Shown: positions 17,214 through 27,089, numbered from the stretch's first letter. The stretch is 64,000 nucleotides of DNA from Ruoffia sp044336205 (GCA_044336205.1 CP172318.1:992001-1056000), one strand, 5' to 3'. Translations and numbers: made by a program. Notes: generated by a model from the letters alone, not told the origin.

Positions 17214-18458
17214 TTGGCAAATAAATCAAAAGAAACGACAAACTTTTATTGTTCTTTTTGTGGTAAATCACAAGAGGAAGTGAATAAAATAGTAGCAGGA
17301 CCTGATGTATATATTTGTGATGAGTGTGTGGAATTATGCAAAAGCATTATAGATGAAGAATTGAAAAATGAAAAGATTCCTGAACCTGTCAAAATGCTAA
17401 TACCAAGTGAAATTAAAAGAGTATTAGATGAATACGTGATTGGTCAAGATGCTGCTAAAAAGGCATTATCCGTTGCTGTTTATAATCATTACAAGAGAAT
17501 TAACCAAAAAATATCATCGGATGATGAAATAGAATTACAGAAGAGTAATATTGCGTTAATCGGACCAACTGGTTCAGGTAAAACTTTCTTAGCACAAACA
17601 ATGGCTAAGACTTTAAATGTCCCATTTGCGATAGCAGATGCTACGACATTAACCGAAGCAGGTTATGTGGGTGAGGATGTTGAAAATGTATTACTTAAAT
17701 TAGTTCAAGCTGCTGACTACAATATTGAACGGGCTGAACAAGGTATCATTTACATTGATGAGATTGATAAGATATCTCGTAAAAGTGAAAATGTTTCAAT
17801 TACACGAGATGTTAGTGGTGAAGGGGTACAACAAGCTCTTCTAAAAATACTTGAAGGAACAGAAGCAAATATCCCACCAAAAGGTGGAAGAAAACATCCA
17901 AACCAAGAATTCTTGAAACTCGACACAAGAAATATTCTATTCATTGTAGGGGGAGCATTTGACGGTATTGAGAATATTGTTAAAGAAAGGCTTGGAAGCA
18001 AAGTAATCGGCTTTGGTAAATCATCTGGTAAACTTGATGAATCGAAAAGTATCATGCAACAAGTGACATCTGAAGATTTACTAAAATTTGGTTTAATACC
18101 AGAATTTATTGGTCGAATTCCAATTACAGCAGCCTTAGAAAAACTTACTGAAGATGATTTAGTGGCAATTCTAACAGAACCAAAAAATGCTTTAGTAAAG
18201 CAATACAAAAAACAATTAGACATGGATAATGTTGAACTTGAATTTGAAGAAGATGCTTTACGTGCTATTGCTAGAGAAGCATTGGAACGTGGAACTGGAG
18301 CTCGTGGTTTAAGATCTATCATTGAAAACGTCATGTTAGAAATAATGTACGAAGTCCCTAGTCGTAAAGATATTGCTAAGATTATCATTACAAAAGAAAA
18401 TGTAGAAGGGATACATCAACCCAAATACTATTCAATCGATAATCAAAAGATATCATAA
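17214..18458 (+). CDS. clpX: ATP-dependent Clp protease ATP-binding subunit ClpX
   Basis: AAA+ unfoldase that feeds substrates to ClpP. 414 residues starting at a TTG after aaggagg. The zinc-binding domain has FYCSFCGKS and YICDECVELC (four Cys). Walker A is GPTGSGKTFLAQ, Walker B IIYIDEIDKI; the RKSENVSITRDVSGEGVQQA stretch and sensor-2 GTGARGLRS are intact, as is the IGF-type loop (VIGFG) that docks ClpP. It is followed directly by engB. Confidence 0.98.
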   Translation: MANKSKETTNFYCSFCGKSQEEVNKIVAGPDVYICDECVELCKSIIDEELKNEKIPEPVKMLIPSEIKRVLDEYVIGQDAAKKALSVAVYNHYKRINQKISSDDEIELQKSNIALIGPTGSGKTFLAQTMAKTLNVPFAIADATTLTEAGYVGEDVENVLLKLVQAADYNIERAEQGIIYIDEIDKISRKSENVSITRDVSGEGVQQALLKILEGTEANIPPKGGRKHPNQEFLKLDTRNILFIVGGAFDGIENIVKERLGSKVIGFGKSSGKLDESKSIMQQVTSEDLLKFGLIPEFIGRIPITAALEKLTEDDLVAILTEPKNALVKQYKKQLDMDNVELEFEEDALRAIAREALERGTGARGLRSIIENVMLEIMYEVPSRKDIAKIIITKENVEGIHQPKYYSIDNQKIS

Positions 18459-18470
18459 GTGAGGTACAGA

Positions 18471-19055
18471 ATGAAACTAAAGAATCCAAGGCTTGAAGTA
18501 ACGGCCGTTAATAAAAATCAATACCCACCTATGGATATTTCTGAAATTGCTTTAGCTGGAAGATCTAATGTTGGAAAATCATCTTTCATTAACACCTTGA
18601 TTGAAAGAAAGGGTTTAGCTAGAACATCCGGACAGCCCGGAAAAACCCAAACTTTAAATTTTTATAATATGGATGATAAGTTTCGATTTGTTGATGTGCC
18701 TGGTTATGGGTATGCAAAAGTCTCGAAAAAAGATCGAGAACGCTGGGCACACATGATTACTGAATACCTAACAAATAGAGATAATCTTATTACTTTATTA
18801 TTATTGATGGATTTCCGACATGATCCAACTGAACAAGATAAAGAAATGAAAAGATTTGCTGAAGAATTAGATATTCCTTACGCTATTGTGTTAACTAAAG
18901 TTGATAAAGTTAAAAAAAGTCAATGGAACAAACATACAGCTGCTTTTGTTAAACAATTAGATTTACCAAGTAGTGATGCTTTATTCCTTTTTTCTTCCGA
19001 AACTGGTGAAGGTAGAGATGAAATTTGGGATGTTATATTAAGTCAACTCGATTAG
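18471..19055 (+). CDS. ysxC: GTPase EngB (YsxC)
   Basis: Small GTPase needed for 50S ribosome assembly; 194 residues. GRSNVGKSSF (G1), GQPGKTQTLNF (G2 region), DVPGYGYAKVS (G3) and TKVDK (G4) are visible. The ATG at 18471 has gaggt 5-6 nt upstream and is preferred over the GTG that directly abuts the clpX stop at 18459. The clpX-engB pairing is conserved in Bacillota. Confidence 0.96.
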   Translation: MKLKNPRLEVTAVNKNQYPPMDISEIALAGRSNVGKSSFINTLIERKGLARTSGQPGKTQTLNFYNMDDKFRFVDVPGYGYAKVSKKDRERWAHMITEYLTNRDNLITLLLLMDFRHDPTEQDKEMKRFAEELDIPYAIVLTKVDKVKKSQWNKHTAAFVKQLDLPSSDALFLFSSETGEGRDEIWDVILSQLD

Positions 19056-19073
19056 CATAATGAGGAGAAGCAA

Positions 19074-20333
19074 ATGATCACAAAGTTAAAAAACGATTCG
19101 ACCAAGCAGAGTGGAGTTGGATTTTTCAAGATTGGGCGAATTCAGCGTATTCACTAATGATTACTACGGCAATATTCCCGATTTTCTATAAGGCCGTTGC
19201 CACGGAAGCAAACCTTAGTGGTGCCGATTCTACTGCCTACCTTGGGTATACAAATGCCATTGCAACGGGATTAACAGCTTTTTTGGCTCCGTTTTTTGGC
19301 ACAAGTGCCGATTATAAAGGAGTTCGCAAACCATTATTTACTATTTCTACACTATTAGGAATCGGATCAGTTTTAGCCATGGTATTTCTTGGATCTGATA
19401 GTTGGTTATTACTATTAGTCATCTATGGATTATCATCATTCGGCTTCCACGTAGCAAATATTTTTTATGATAGCTCAATAATGGATGTAACAACTTTGGA
19501 TAGGCTTGACTTAGTTAGTTCAACAGGCTTTGGCTTTGGGTATATCGGTAGTGTCTTTCCTTTTCTAATTTTTATGATATTCCAATTAACTGGATTTTTT
19601 TCGGCGAGTGTTACAGTGAATTTTGGCTTCATTCTGACTGCTGCTTGGTGGTTCTTCTTCACCATTCCGTATTGGAAATTTCCATCAAGTAGACTATTTA
19701 GAGAAACCAAATGGTATCATCAAAACAACATGGAATTCTTTACGAGCAACCTTATGTGAAATAAAAAACTATCCGCACATTTATATATTTCTTATAGCTT
19801 ACTTTTTCTATATTGATGGCGTTGGAACAATTATTGCAATGGCAACTTCTGTTGGGACAGATTTAGGTCTGTCTGCTAACGAATTAATCATTATGCTTCT
19901 TATCGTACAGATTGTTGCTTTTCCATGTTCAATTATCTACGGATATTTAGCTAAGAAGTTTAATGCAAGAACTATGTTATTTTTAGGTGTTTTTACTTAT
20001 ATTATAATATGTGTTTTTGGTCTTGGATTAGAGACCTTTGGTGATTTTATGATTTTAGCTATATTAGTAGGTACTGCACAAGGTGGTATACAAGGTTTGA
20101 GTCGTTCATATTTTGGTCAAATCATACCATCTTCAAAAAGTAATCAATTTTTTGGTTTTTATAATATTTTCGGTAAATTCTCATCAATTCTAGGGACAAC
20201 AATTTTAGGTATTGTAGCTCAAGCAACAGGGGATTCATTGAAGGGGTTATTTGCTTTAATAGTACAATTTATAATTGGAGCTATCTTATTGTATCTATCA
20301 AACCCTAATAAAATTTACAATCAATCTAATTAA
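19074..20333 (+). pseudogene. UMF1-family MFS transporter, two frameshifts
   Basis: The ATG at 19074 follows gaggag. One base seems missing from a run of six A near 19088-19093: an extra A yields KLKKRFDQAEWSWIFQDW and then ANSAYSLMITTAIFP, the normal start of this permease family. The frame then holds to about 19720, where one extra base (probably in caaaac) breaks it; from there TTWNSLRATLCEIKNYP and IAYFFYIDGVGTIIAMA continue to 20333. Corrected length is 419 residues with about 12 membrane segments, as in the family. Substrate unknown. Two breaks in one non-essential gene make true decay more credible here than elsewhere. Confidence 0.8.
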
Positions 20334-20353
20334 CACAATGAGGTGATTTTCAA

Positions 20354-22222
20354 ATGAGTTATATTCCAGAGGAAGTCATCAATGAAGTAAAAGCTAATAT
20401 AGATATTGTGGAATTAATCAGTCAATATGTCAGCCTAAATAAACGAGGGACAAATTTTATTGCATCGTGTCCCTTTCATGAGGACCGAAACCCATCTTTT
20501 TCTGTGTCACAATCAAAACAAATTTATAAATGTTTCAGTTGTGGAAGAGGAGGTAATGTTTTTGGTTTCTTACAAGAGATTGAAGGTATAAGCTTTCCAG
20601 AAGCAGTTAGTAAAGCTGCTGAGTTCGCGAATATTACAATTGATTCTCAATATATAAATACAGATCATCAACATTCAAAACAAGAAAACATACTTTATGA
20701 TATTCATAACAAAGTAGGAGACTTCTATCACTATTACCTTTTAAATACAAAGAATGGTGAAGAAGCTTTTCAATATTTGTCAAATCGAGAAATCTCAAAA
20801 GATAATATGTTAGAATTTCAATTAGGTCTATCTCCATCCAATTCAAAATTAGTTATTGAATATCTTCTTAAAGAAGGATATAGTTCAGAGTCTTTACTGA
20901 AATCTGGTATTTTTTATCAAAATGACCAAGGTGATTTTATTGATCGTTTTAGGGAGAGAATTATCATTCCACTTCGAAACGCAAGGGGGCAAATCGTTGC
21001 TTTCTCAGGTCGAGTATTTGGAGAAAATTCTGATAACACGGCAAAATACTTAAATTCTCCGGAAACTAGTATATTTAAAAAAGGTAACATGTTATTTAAT
21101 TTAGATAAAGCACGTCTGCCTATTCGTAATAAAAATCAAGTGCTCGTTGCCGAAGGTTTTATGGACGTTATTAGTTTATCTGTTGCTGGATTTGAGAATG
21201 CTGTTGCCTCAATGGGGACAAGCTTAACAACAGACCATTTAAATCAATTGGCAAAAATGACAAATTCTATAGTGCTAGCTTTTGATGGTGATAGTGCCGG
21301 TCAGAAAGCGACAAGTCGTGCATTTGAACAGGCAGTCCATGTTAATAAGAATATCGATATTAAAGCTTTACAAATCCCTAATCAGTTAGATCCAGATGAC
21401 TGGATTAAACAAAAAGGTAAAGAAAGTTTTCAACAGTTAATTAATCAAAGTATTTCCCAATTTGAATTTAATCGTGATTTTTACAAAAATGATTATAATT
21501 TAAATAATGAGTATGAATTGGCACAATATATTGAAAAAATTATTGAGTTAATAAGTCAAATTAAATCTCCGATTGAACAACAACTTAGAATTCAAGATTT
21601 AGTACAAGAATATAATTTATCTGAATCACTAATATCTGAACAAGTTAATCGACAAAGGAATCTCGAACGACACCAATATTCAACACAGTCTACTTCAAAT
21701 AATCAAAATGATGAATATTTATTCATAGCCGATGATTGGACAAATGGATTAGCTAATCAAGGTAATTATAATGATTCGATTACTATTATCTCTAAACGTG
21801 CTTATAATAGTGAGAAACAAATTATTTTTAATTTAATTTATTATGATGAAGCATGGAAATACTTAGAATCATTAGACAATATTCCGGTCTTTTTCCATGA
21901 CTATGCTAGTAAAGCTTATTTTGCGCTAGAACGTTACTACTATGAAGGTAATAGTTTGCCCTTAACTGGAATAATTAATGTAATTGATGATACGCAAGTA
22001 AATGGATTTTTAACCTCATTAATGTGGGAGCAAGAAATTTTTGAATTTTCTACTCAAGTATTAAAAGACTGTTTTAATGTTATTGATCAAGAATTTATAC
22101 AGCAAGAAATTAACGAACTTAGAAAAAAAGTGATACAATATCGAAAACAACAGGATTATTCAAAATTAAATGAAGTAATGATTAGGATTATGAACCTAAC
22201 ACGTCAAATAAAAGCAATATAG
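20354..22222 (+). CDS. dnaG: DNA primase
   Basis: Synthesises RNA primers at the fork; 622 residues. The CHC2 zinc finger (CPFHEDRNPSF with CFSCGRGGN) is near residues 40-65. The TOPRIM domain has VAEGFMDVISL (catalytic Glu), AFDGDSAGQKA (DGD) and LDPDDWI. The C-terminal part (about 430-622) is the poorly conserved helicase-interaction domain. The ATG follows gaggtg; rpoD begins 12 nt after its stop, the classic macromolecular-synthesis pair. Confidence 0.97.
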   Translation: MSYIPEEVINEVKANIDIVELISQYVSLNKRGTNFIASCPFHEDRNPSFSVSQSKQIYKCFSCGRGGNVFGFLQEIEGISFPEAVSKAAEFANITIDSQYINTDHQHSKQENILYDIHNKVGDFYHYYLLNTKNGEEAFQYLSNREISKDNMLEFQLGLSPSNSKLVIEYLLKEGYSSESLLKSGIFYQNDQGDFIDRFRERIIIPLRNARGQIVAFSGRVFGENSDNTAKYLNSPETSIFKKGNMLFNLDKARLPIRNKNQVLVAEGFMDVISLSVAGFENAVASMGTSLTTDHLNQLAKMTNSIVLAFDGDSAGQKATSRAFEQAVHVNKNIDIKALQIPNQLDPDDWIKQKGKESFQQLINQSISQFEFNRDFYKNDYNLNNEYELAQYIEKIIELISQIKSPIEQQLRIQDLVQEYNLSESLISEQVNRQRNLERHQYSTQSTSNNQNDEYLFIADDWTNGLANQGNYNDSITIISKRAYNSEKQIIFNLIYYDEAWKYLESLDNIPVFFHDYASKAYFALERYYYEGNSLPLTGIINVIDDTQVNGFLTSLMWEQEIFEFSTQVLKDCFNVIDQEFIQQEINELRKKVIQYRKQQDYSKLNEVMIRIMNLTRQIKAI

Positions 22223-22234
22223 GAGGCTGTTCTG

Positions 22235-23347
22235 ATGGTAGAAAAAGACAATCAACTTAAATTAACAGTTGAAGAAGCTACAAAACAATTGATCAGTGAA
22301 AAAACAACCCTAGGTCAAATTCACTATGATGAATTAACTAAAACAATTGCCAGTCCATATGAATTAAATGCAGACGAAATTGATACATTAATTCAAACAG
22401 TAGAAGACAGTGGAATCTCGGTTGTTGGAGACGATGGTGGTCCAACAAAACAACAAATGGTACGTGCGGAAGAAGCAGATAAATCTACGACAGCATCATC
22501 AGCAGCTGTATCAAAAATAAAAGTAAGTGATCCAGTTCGTATGTATTTAAAAGAAATTGGACGAGTTGAATTACTTACAGCAGATGAGGAAGTATCTATA
22601 GCTAAACGTATTGAAGCAGGCGATGAATTAGCAAAACAAGAATTAGCAGAAGCAAACTTACGTCTAGTTGTCTCAATTGCAAAACGTTACGTAGGTCGTG
22701 GAATGTCATTCTTGGATCTTATTCAAGAAGGTAACATGGGGTTGATGAAAGCAGTAGAAAAATTCGACTACCATAAAGGTTTCAAATTCTCAACTTATGC
22801 AACATGGTGGATTCGTCAAGCGATAACAAGAGCTATTGCAGACCAAGCTAGAACGATCCGTATTCCAGTTCATATGGTTGAAACGATTAATAAATTAGTA
22901 AGAGTTCAACGTACTTTATTACAAGATTTAGGTCGCGAACCTACACCGGAAGAAATCGGTGCTGAGATGGATCTTCCTACAGAAAAAGTTCGTGAAATCT
23001 TAAAGATTGCCCAAGAACCTGTTTCTTTAGAAACACCAATTGGAGAAGAAGATGATTCACACTTAGGTGATTTTATCGAAGATGAAGGTGCAATGAGTCC
23101 TGAAGCCTTTACGTCAAGCTCACTCTTACGTGAACAGTTAGAGGATGTTCTTGATACATTGACTGATCGGGAAGAAAATGTATTAAGATTACGCTTTGGA
23201 TTAGACGATGGTAACATTCGTACATTAGAACAAGTTGGAAAAGTATTTGGTGTGACTCGTGAACGTATTCGCCAAATTGAAGCGAAAGCCTTGCGTAAAT
23301 TACGCCACCCAAGTCGCTCCAAACAATTAAAAGACTTCTTAGAATAG
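22235..23347 (+). CDS. rpoD: RNA polymerase primary sigma factor RpoD (SigA)
   Basis: Vegetative sigma-70 factor, 370 residues. Region 1.2 starts at DPVRMYLKEIGRVELLT; region 2 has RLVVSIAKRYVGRGMSFLDL and KFSTYATWWIRQAI; region 3 RTIRIPVHMVETINKL; region 4.2 TLEQVGKVFGVTRERIRQIE. The length is normal for Lactobacillales (short region 1.1, acidic and Thr/Ser-rich). An aggagg site lies 7-8 nt before the ATG. Confidence 0.99.
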   Translation: MVEKDNQLKLTVEEATKQLISEKTTLGQIHYDELTKTIASPYELNADEIDTLIQTVEDSGISVVGDDGGPTKQQMVRAEEADKSTTASSAAVSKIKVSDPVRMYLKEIGRVELLTADEEVSIAKRIEAGDELAKQELAEANLRLVVSIAKRYVGRGMSFLDLIQEGNMGLMKAVEKFDYHKGFKFSTYATWWIRQAITRAIADQARTIRIPVHMVETINKLVRVQRTLLQDLGREPTPEEIGAEMDLPTEKVREILKIAQEPVSLETPIGEEDDSHLGDFIEDEGAMSPEAFTSSSLLREQLEDVLDTLTDREENVLRLRFGLDDGNIRTLEQVGKVFGVTRERIRQIEAKALRKLRHPSRSKQLKDFLE

Positions 23348-23355
23348 TTATTAAA

Positions 23356-23387
23356 CCGTAACAAACAATGTTTGTTACGGTTTTTTT
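23356..23387 (+). terminator. Rho-independent terminator after rpoD
   Basis: Perfect 11-bp stem ccgtaacaaac (23356-23366) with gtttgttacgg (23370-23380), loop aat, then seven T. Confidence 0.95.
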
Positions 23388-23760
23388 GTCGGAATTAATC
23401 TCATTACAATGATTATATATTGAATTAAAGCATTAAAATATTATTAGAAATATAAATATGTATTTGAATAGTTTATAAATAATATTTTCAGTAAAAAAGT
23501 AATATATTTTTTTACTGAACATTATGTAAGTTAATATAACATAAAAATAAAAATATATTTTATATAATAATTTATTTTATTGAATTTTCGAATAAGATTA
23601 ATAAGTTAATGTGCGAAAAGCTAGCCTTATGCTTTTTATCAGCATTCAATCACAGCACTTTAAATGTTATATAACATGACATTAAAAGTGATAAAAATGA
23701 CTGTTTAGTGAGTGACTATTTGTATTAAATTAATAATAACATTAAATAAAGTTTAAAATA
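23388..23760. other. AT-rich intergenic region with two dyads, no gene seen
   Basis: About 370 bp of very AT-rich DNA without a credible reading frame. Dyad 1: cagtaaaaaa (23489-23498) with ttttttactg (23508-23517). Dyad 2: cactttaaatgt (23656-23667) with acattaaaagtg (23679-23690), one mismatch, enclosing the perfect 14-bp palindrome atgttatataacat (23664-23677). Dyad 2 lies about 70 bp upstream of the ABC transporter promoter and looks like an operator. Confidence 0.6.
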
Positions 23761-23788
23761 TTGCTAGTTATTATGAATAAAGTATGAT
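23761..23788 (+). promoter_or_regulatory. Predicted promoter of the amino acid ABC operon
   Basis: TTGCTA (23761-23766), 16-nt spacer, TATGAT (23783-23788); 45 nt upstream of the ATPase start. Confidence 0.5.
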
Positions 23789-23833
23789 AATATTCTAATC
23801 AAGAAATAATTTTATTTGAAAGGACGTGAACGG

Positions 23834-24565
23834 ATGATTCAAATGGAATCGGTCAATAAATATTTTGGCGATCACCATGTATTAAAAGATATAAACCTTC
23901 ACATAAAAGAAGGTGAAAAAGTTGTAATCATTGGGCCTTCAGGGTCCGGTAAAAGTACATTAATCCGATGCATGAATAGACTAGAAGAAATTACAGATGG
24001 AGAACTTACTGTTAATGGGTTGGATATAAGCAATAGTGACAAGTATGTCCAGAAAATTCGTGAAAAAGTTGCGATGGTTTTTCAAAACTTTAATCTCTAT
24101 TCACATAAGACAATTCTGGAGAATGTGACCTTAGCTCCAATAAAAGTATTAAAAGTGGATAAAACAACTGCAGAAAAGACTGGTCTAGAATACTTAAGAA
24201 GAGTAGGATTGGAAGCAAAAGCAAATCAATACCCCGCACAATTATCAGGTGGGCAGCAACAACGTGTAGCTATTGCTAGAGCTTTAAATATGCACCCTGA
24301 AGTTATCTTATTTGATGAACCCACATCTGCTCTCGATCCAGAAATGATCCAAGAAGTATTGGATGTAATGACTGACTTGTCTGATAGTAATATTACAATG
24401 GTTGTAGTAACACATGAAATGGGGTTTGCACGTTCAGTAGCAGATCGAATTATCTTTATGGATGATGGTAGAATTATTGAATCTGGAATCCCAGAAACAT
24501 TTTTTGCCAATACTCAAAATAAACGAGCTCAAGATTTTTTAAGTAAGATTATTCAACATGTTTGA
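23834..24565 (+). CDS. Polar amino acid ABC transporter, ATP-binding protein
   Basis: 243-residue ATPase of the GlnQ type. Walker A GPSGSGKSTLIR, Q-loop FQNFNLYSH, signature LSGGQQQRVAIARAL, Walker B VILFDEPTSALDPEM and H-loop VVTHEMGFA are all present. I start it at the ATG at 23834 (aaagga 9 nt upstream); a TTG at 23816 has no ribosome site. First gene of a four-gene operon with a binding protein and two permeases. The exact amino acid (Gln, Glu or Asp most likely) cannot be read from the sequence. Confidence 0.94.
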   Translation: MIQMESVNKYFGDHHVLKDINLHIKEGEKVVIIGPSGSGKSTLIRCMNRLEEITDGELTVNGLDISNSDKYVQKIREKVAMVFQNFNLYSHKTILENVTLAPIKVLKVDKTTAEKTGLEYLRRVGLEAKANQYPAQLSGGQQQRVAIARALNMHPEVILFDEPTSALDPEMIQEVLDVMTDLSDSNITMVVVTHEMGFARSVADRIIFMDDGRIIESGIPETFFANTQNKRAQDFLSKIIQHV

Positions 24566-24626
24566 TATTTGAAGGTACACTTTGTAAATCAAATAGGAAC
24601 TAATTTTATTATAAGGAGAATACATT

Positions 24627-25454
24627 ATGAAAAAATGGAAAAAATTATTAACTACGGTATTATTCGCAACAACGTCACTTGGAATCTTCACTCCGCTTAG
24701 AGCTTCAGCTCAAGATGAATTACCAGAGCAAGTACAAGCAATAAAAGATGCAGGGATATTCAAAGTTGGTATTAAAGAAGATGTACCACATTTTGGTTTT
24801 TTAAATCCTGATACGAACGAGCATGAAGGGTTTGAAATTGCTTTAGCTAAATTAATTGCAGAAGAGATAACAGGTAGTGCTAATAATATAGAATTTACAG
24901 GAGTAACACCGAAAACTCGTGGACCATTATTAGATAATGGAGAAGTGGATGTAGTTATTGCAACTTTCACCATCACTGATGAAAGAAAAGAAACATATAA
25001 TTTTACAGAACCATACTATATTGATGAAGTAGGATTCTTAGTTCGCAATGAAGATAATATAACTGATTTTGCTGGCCTAGAAGGCAAAACTATTGGTGTG
25101 CCTCAATCTGCTACTACTAAAGATTTAGTGCAAACAGAAGCAGATGCACAAGGGGTTACAGTGAAATTTAGCGAATTAGCAACTTATCCAGAATTAAAAA
25201 CAGCTCTAACATCTAAAAGAATTGACGCAATGTCAGTAGATAAATCGATTTTAGCAGGATATGTGGATGAAAATTCATCTATCTTGAATATTGGTTTTTC
25301 TCCACAATCTTATGGCGTGGCTTCTAAAAAGTCTAATACAGAATTGCATGATTATATCAATGATTTAATAGTTGGTTGGTTAGAAGATGGAACGATTGAT
25401 CAGCTATTAGAAGATAATGGATTAGAGCCAACGGGTGATACTAGCGCAGAATAA
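24627..25454 (+). CDS. Amino acid ABC transporter substrate-binding protein without a lipobox
   Basis: 275-residue family-3 solute-binding protein. Residues 1-28 form a signal peptide (MKKWKKLLTTVLFATTSLG and so on) ending in RASA-QDE, a signal peptidase I-type site; there is no Cys for lipid attachment. The mature part has FKVGIKEDVPHFGFLNPDT and EGFEIALAKLIAEEI, then NGEVDVVIATFTITDERKE, typical of Glu/Gln-binding proteins. In a monoderm cell a non-lipidated binding protein would be released or held by other contacts. A hairpin follows before the first permease gene. Confidence 0.93.
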   Translation: MKKWKKLLTTVLFATTSLGIFTPLRASAQDELPEQVQAIKDAGIFKVGIKEDVPHFGFLNPDTNEHEGFEIALAKLIAEEITGSANNIEFTGVTPKTRGPLLDNGEVDVVIATFTITDERKETYNFTEPYYIDEVGFLVRNEDNITDFAGLEGKTIGVPQSATTKDLVQTEADAQGVTVKFSELATYPELKTALTSKRIDAMSVDKSILAGYVDENSSILNIGFSPQSYGVASKKSNTELHDYINDLIVGWLEDGTIDQLLEDNGLEPTGDTSAE

Positions 25455-25493
25455 GCTAGTAGGTTATAGATGTCACTAGACATATATTTTCCG

Positions 25494-25536
25494 AAGTTGT
25501 GTGAGATGCAGCAATGCGTGTCACACAACTTTCACG
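25494..25536 (+). terminator. Intra-operon hairpin (attenuator) between binding protein and permease
   Basis: Perfect 11-bp stem aagttgtgtga (25494-25504) with tcacacaactt (25521-25531), 16-nt loop, then a T-rich stretch. It would make the binding protein more abundant than the permeases by partial termination or by 3'-end protection. Confidence 0.7.
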
Positions 25537-25566
25537 TTTTTAATACTTTTTCTTAAGGAGGATAAA

Positions 25567-26289
25567 ATGAATTTATTAACAAGTATCTCCTGGTTAGAAG
25601 AGGGGCCTTTTGCATTATATCGTTGGGGTGACTTAGTTGGTGATATCGATATATTTATTGATGGTCTAATTTATACATTAGGACTGTCATTAGCTGGTTT
25701 ACTTTTCGCCTTTGTATTAGGTACAATTATAGGGATTGTCTCTTCATCTAGAAGTAGAGTACTCACCCTCTTGACACGTATTTATGTTGAGTTTTTTCAA
25801 AATACGCCACTATTAATACAAATATTTTTTGTTTATTATGGTTTACCTCTAGTTGGAATTGTCATAGATACTTATGTCATTGGTATTATTTGTATTGGTT
25901 TATATCATGCAGCATATATCGCTGAAGTGATTCGTTCAGGGATTGGTTCTATTCCCAAAGGACAAATGGAAGCCTCACTTTCTCAAGGATTTTCATATTG
26001 GGAAGCTATGTGGTATATCATTCTGCCTCAAGCAATGAGAGTCATGTTACCATCATTAACTAATCAAGTAGTCAATCTAATTAAGAATACATCTGCTATT
26101 GCAGTAATATCTGGAACAGATATAATGTTTGTGGCAAATACTTGGTCTTCGATGAATTTGCATTATGTTCCAGCTTTTGCCTTTGTAGCTTTCCTGTATT
26201 TTGTTTTATGTTTCCCATTAACCCAACTTTCGGCTTGGTTAGAGGGAAAAAATAAAAAGCTTATTAAGGAAAGTGGGGAATTAGAATGA
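25567..26289 (+). CDS. Amino acid ABC transporter permease 1
   Basis: 240-residue inner-membrane subunit of the HisM type with about five membrane segments. The family EAA loop is visible (EVIRSGIGSIPKGQMEASLS then QGFSYWEAMWYIILPQA), as is the N-terminal TLGLSLAGLLFAFVLGTIIG. The ATG at 25567 follows aaggagg; the in-frame GTG at 25501 lies in the hairpin upstream and is not used. It overlaps the next permease by 4 nt (ATGA). Confidence 0.94.
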   Translation: MNLLTSISWLEEGPFALYRWGDLVGDIDIFIDGLIYTLGLSLAGLLFAFVLGTIIGIVSSSRSRVLTLLTRIYVEFFQNTPLLIQIFFVYYGLPLVGIVIDTYVIGIICIGLYHAAYIAEVIRSGIGSIPKGQMEASLSQGFSYWEAMWYIILPQAMRVMLPSLTNQVVNLIKNTSAIAVISGTDIMFVANTWSSMNLHYVPAFAFVAFLYFVLCFPLTQLSAWLEGKNKKLIKESGELE

Positions 26290-26951
26290 CTGTTATGGAA
26301 CAAATAAATGAAGTTTTTACATTAAACAATATGTTATTCCTATTTGATGGGATGAAGCTTACGTTATTTATATCTGCTGTCTCAATTATATTAAGTACTG
26401 TTTTTGGTACGATTCTAGCTATTTTAAGAAATCGTGAGAAGGGGCTTCTAAAATGGTTAGCAACGATTTATATTGAAATTGTTAGGAACGTTCCTAATAT
26501 CCTCTGGATTTTTGTTATATTTTTAATCTTTAAACTTAAGTCAGTAGATGCTGGTATTGCGAGTTTCACAATTTTTACAACTGCGGCTTTAGCGGAGATA
26601 ATACGTGGTGGATTGAAGAGTGTTGATAAAGGAGAAATTGAAGCAGCTGCATCTCAAGGTTTAGTAAGTAGTCAAATTATGTGGCATATTATATTACCAC
26701 AAGCTTATAGAAACATGTTGCCGGCTATACTGTCGCAATTTGTGACAGTAATAAAAGATACGAGTTTTCTTTGGTCAGTGCTAGCTTTACAAGAGTTACT
26801 AGGAAAAGCCAATATATTAATGGGACGTTATTCAACGACAACCCAGGTTTTCATTCTTTATGCCTTATTAGCGACCATCTACTTTATCATCAACTTCTCA
26901 ATATCTATGTACGCTAGACGGATGCAAAAGCGGTGGAATCAATCGAGATAA
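26286..26951 (+). CDS. Amino acid ABC transporter permease 2
   Basis: 221 residues; second HisM-type permease, translationally coupled to permease 1 by an ATGA overlap. EAA loop: EIIRGGLKSVDKGEIEAAAS then QGLVSSQIMWHIILPQA. N-terminal GMKLTLFISAVSIILSTVFG is the usual first helix. The two permeases form the heterodimeric channel for the ATPase and binding protein upstream. Confidence 0.94.
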   Translation: MTVMEQINEVFTLNNMLFLFDGMKLTLFISAVSIILSTVFGTILAILRNREKGLLKWLATIYIEIVRNVPNILWIFVIFLIFKLKSVDAGIASFTIFTTAALAEIIRGGLKSVDKGEIEAAASQGLVSSQIMWHIILPQAYRNMLPAILSQFVTVIKDTSFLWSVLALQELLGKANILMGRYSTTTQVFILYALLATIYFIINFSISMYARRMQKRWNQSR

Positions 26952-26965
26952 TAGGATACAAATTG

Positions 26966-27018
26966 TCGGTCTTTAAAATTAGTTTTTTAACTAATTTTAA
27001 AGACCGATTTATATTTTT
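26966..27018 (+). terminator. Terminator after the ABC transporter operon
   Basis: Perfect 19-bp stem (26966-26984 with 26989-27007), 4-nt loop, followed by a T-rich tail. An unusually long and perfect hairpin. Confidence 0.92.
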
Positions 27019-27089
27019 GTGATATGGATGACATTCTACTCCTTGTCATGATAAAATTAAACTATTAACGAAATTTAACGAGGTAAAAA

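Noticed and set aside
17750..18388. Long open frame (212 codons) on the minus strand inside clpX
   Set aside because: It is the antisense shadow of a highly conserved gene; Ser/Ile-rich composition, no ribosome site, no family resemblance.
23583..23597. CodY-like box (AATTTTC half-site)
   Set aside because: Only the left half matches; five positions of the 15-bp consensus are wrong.
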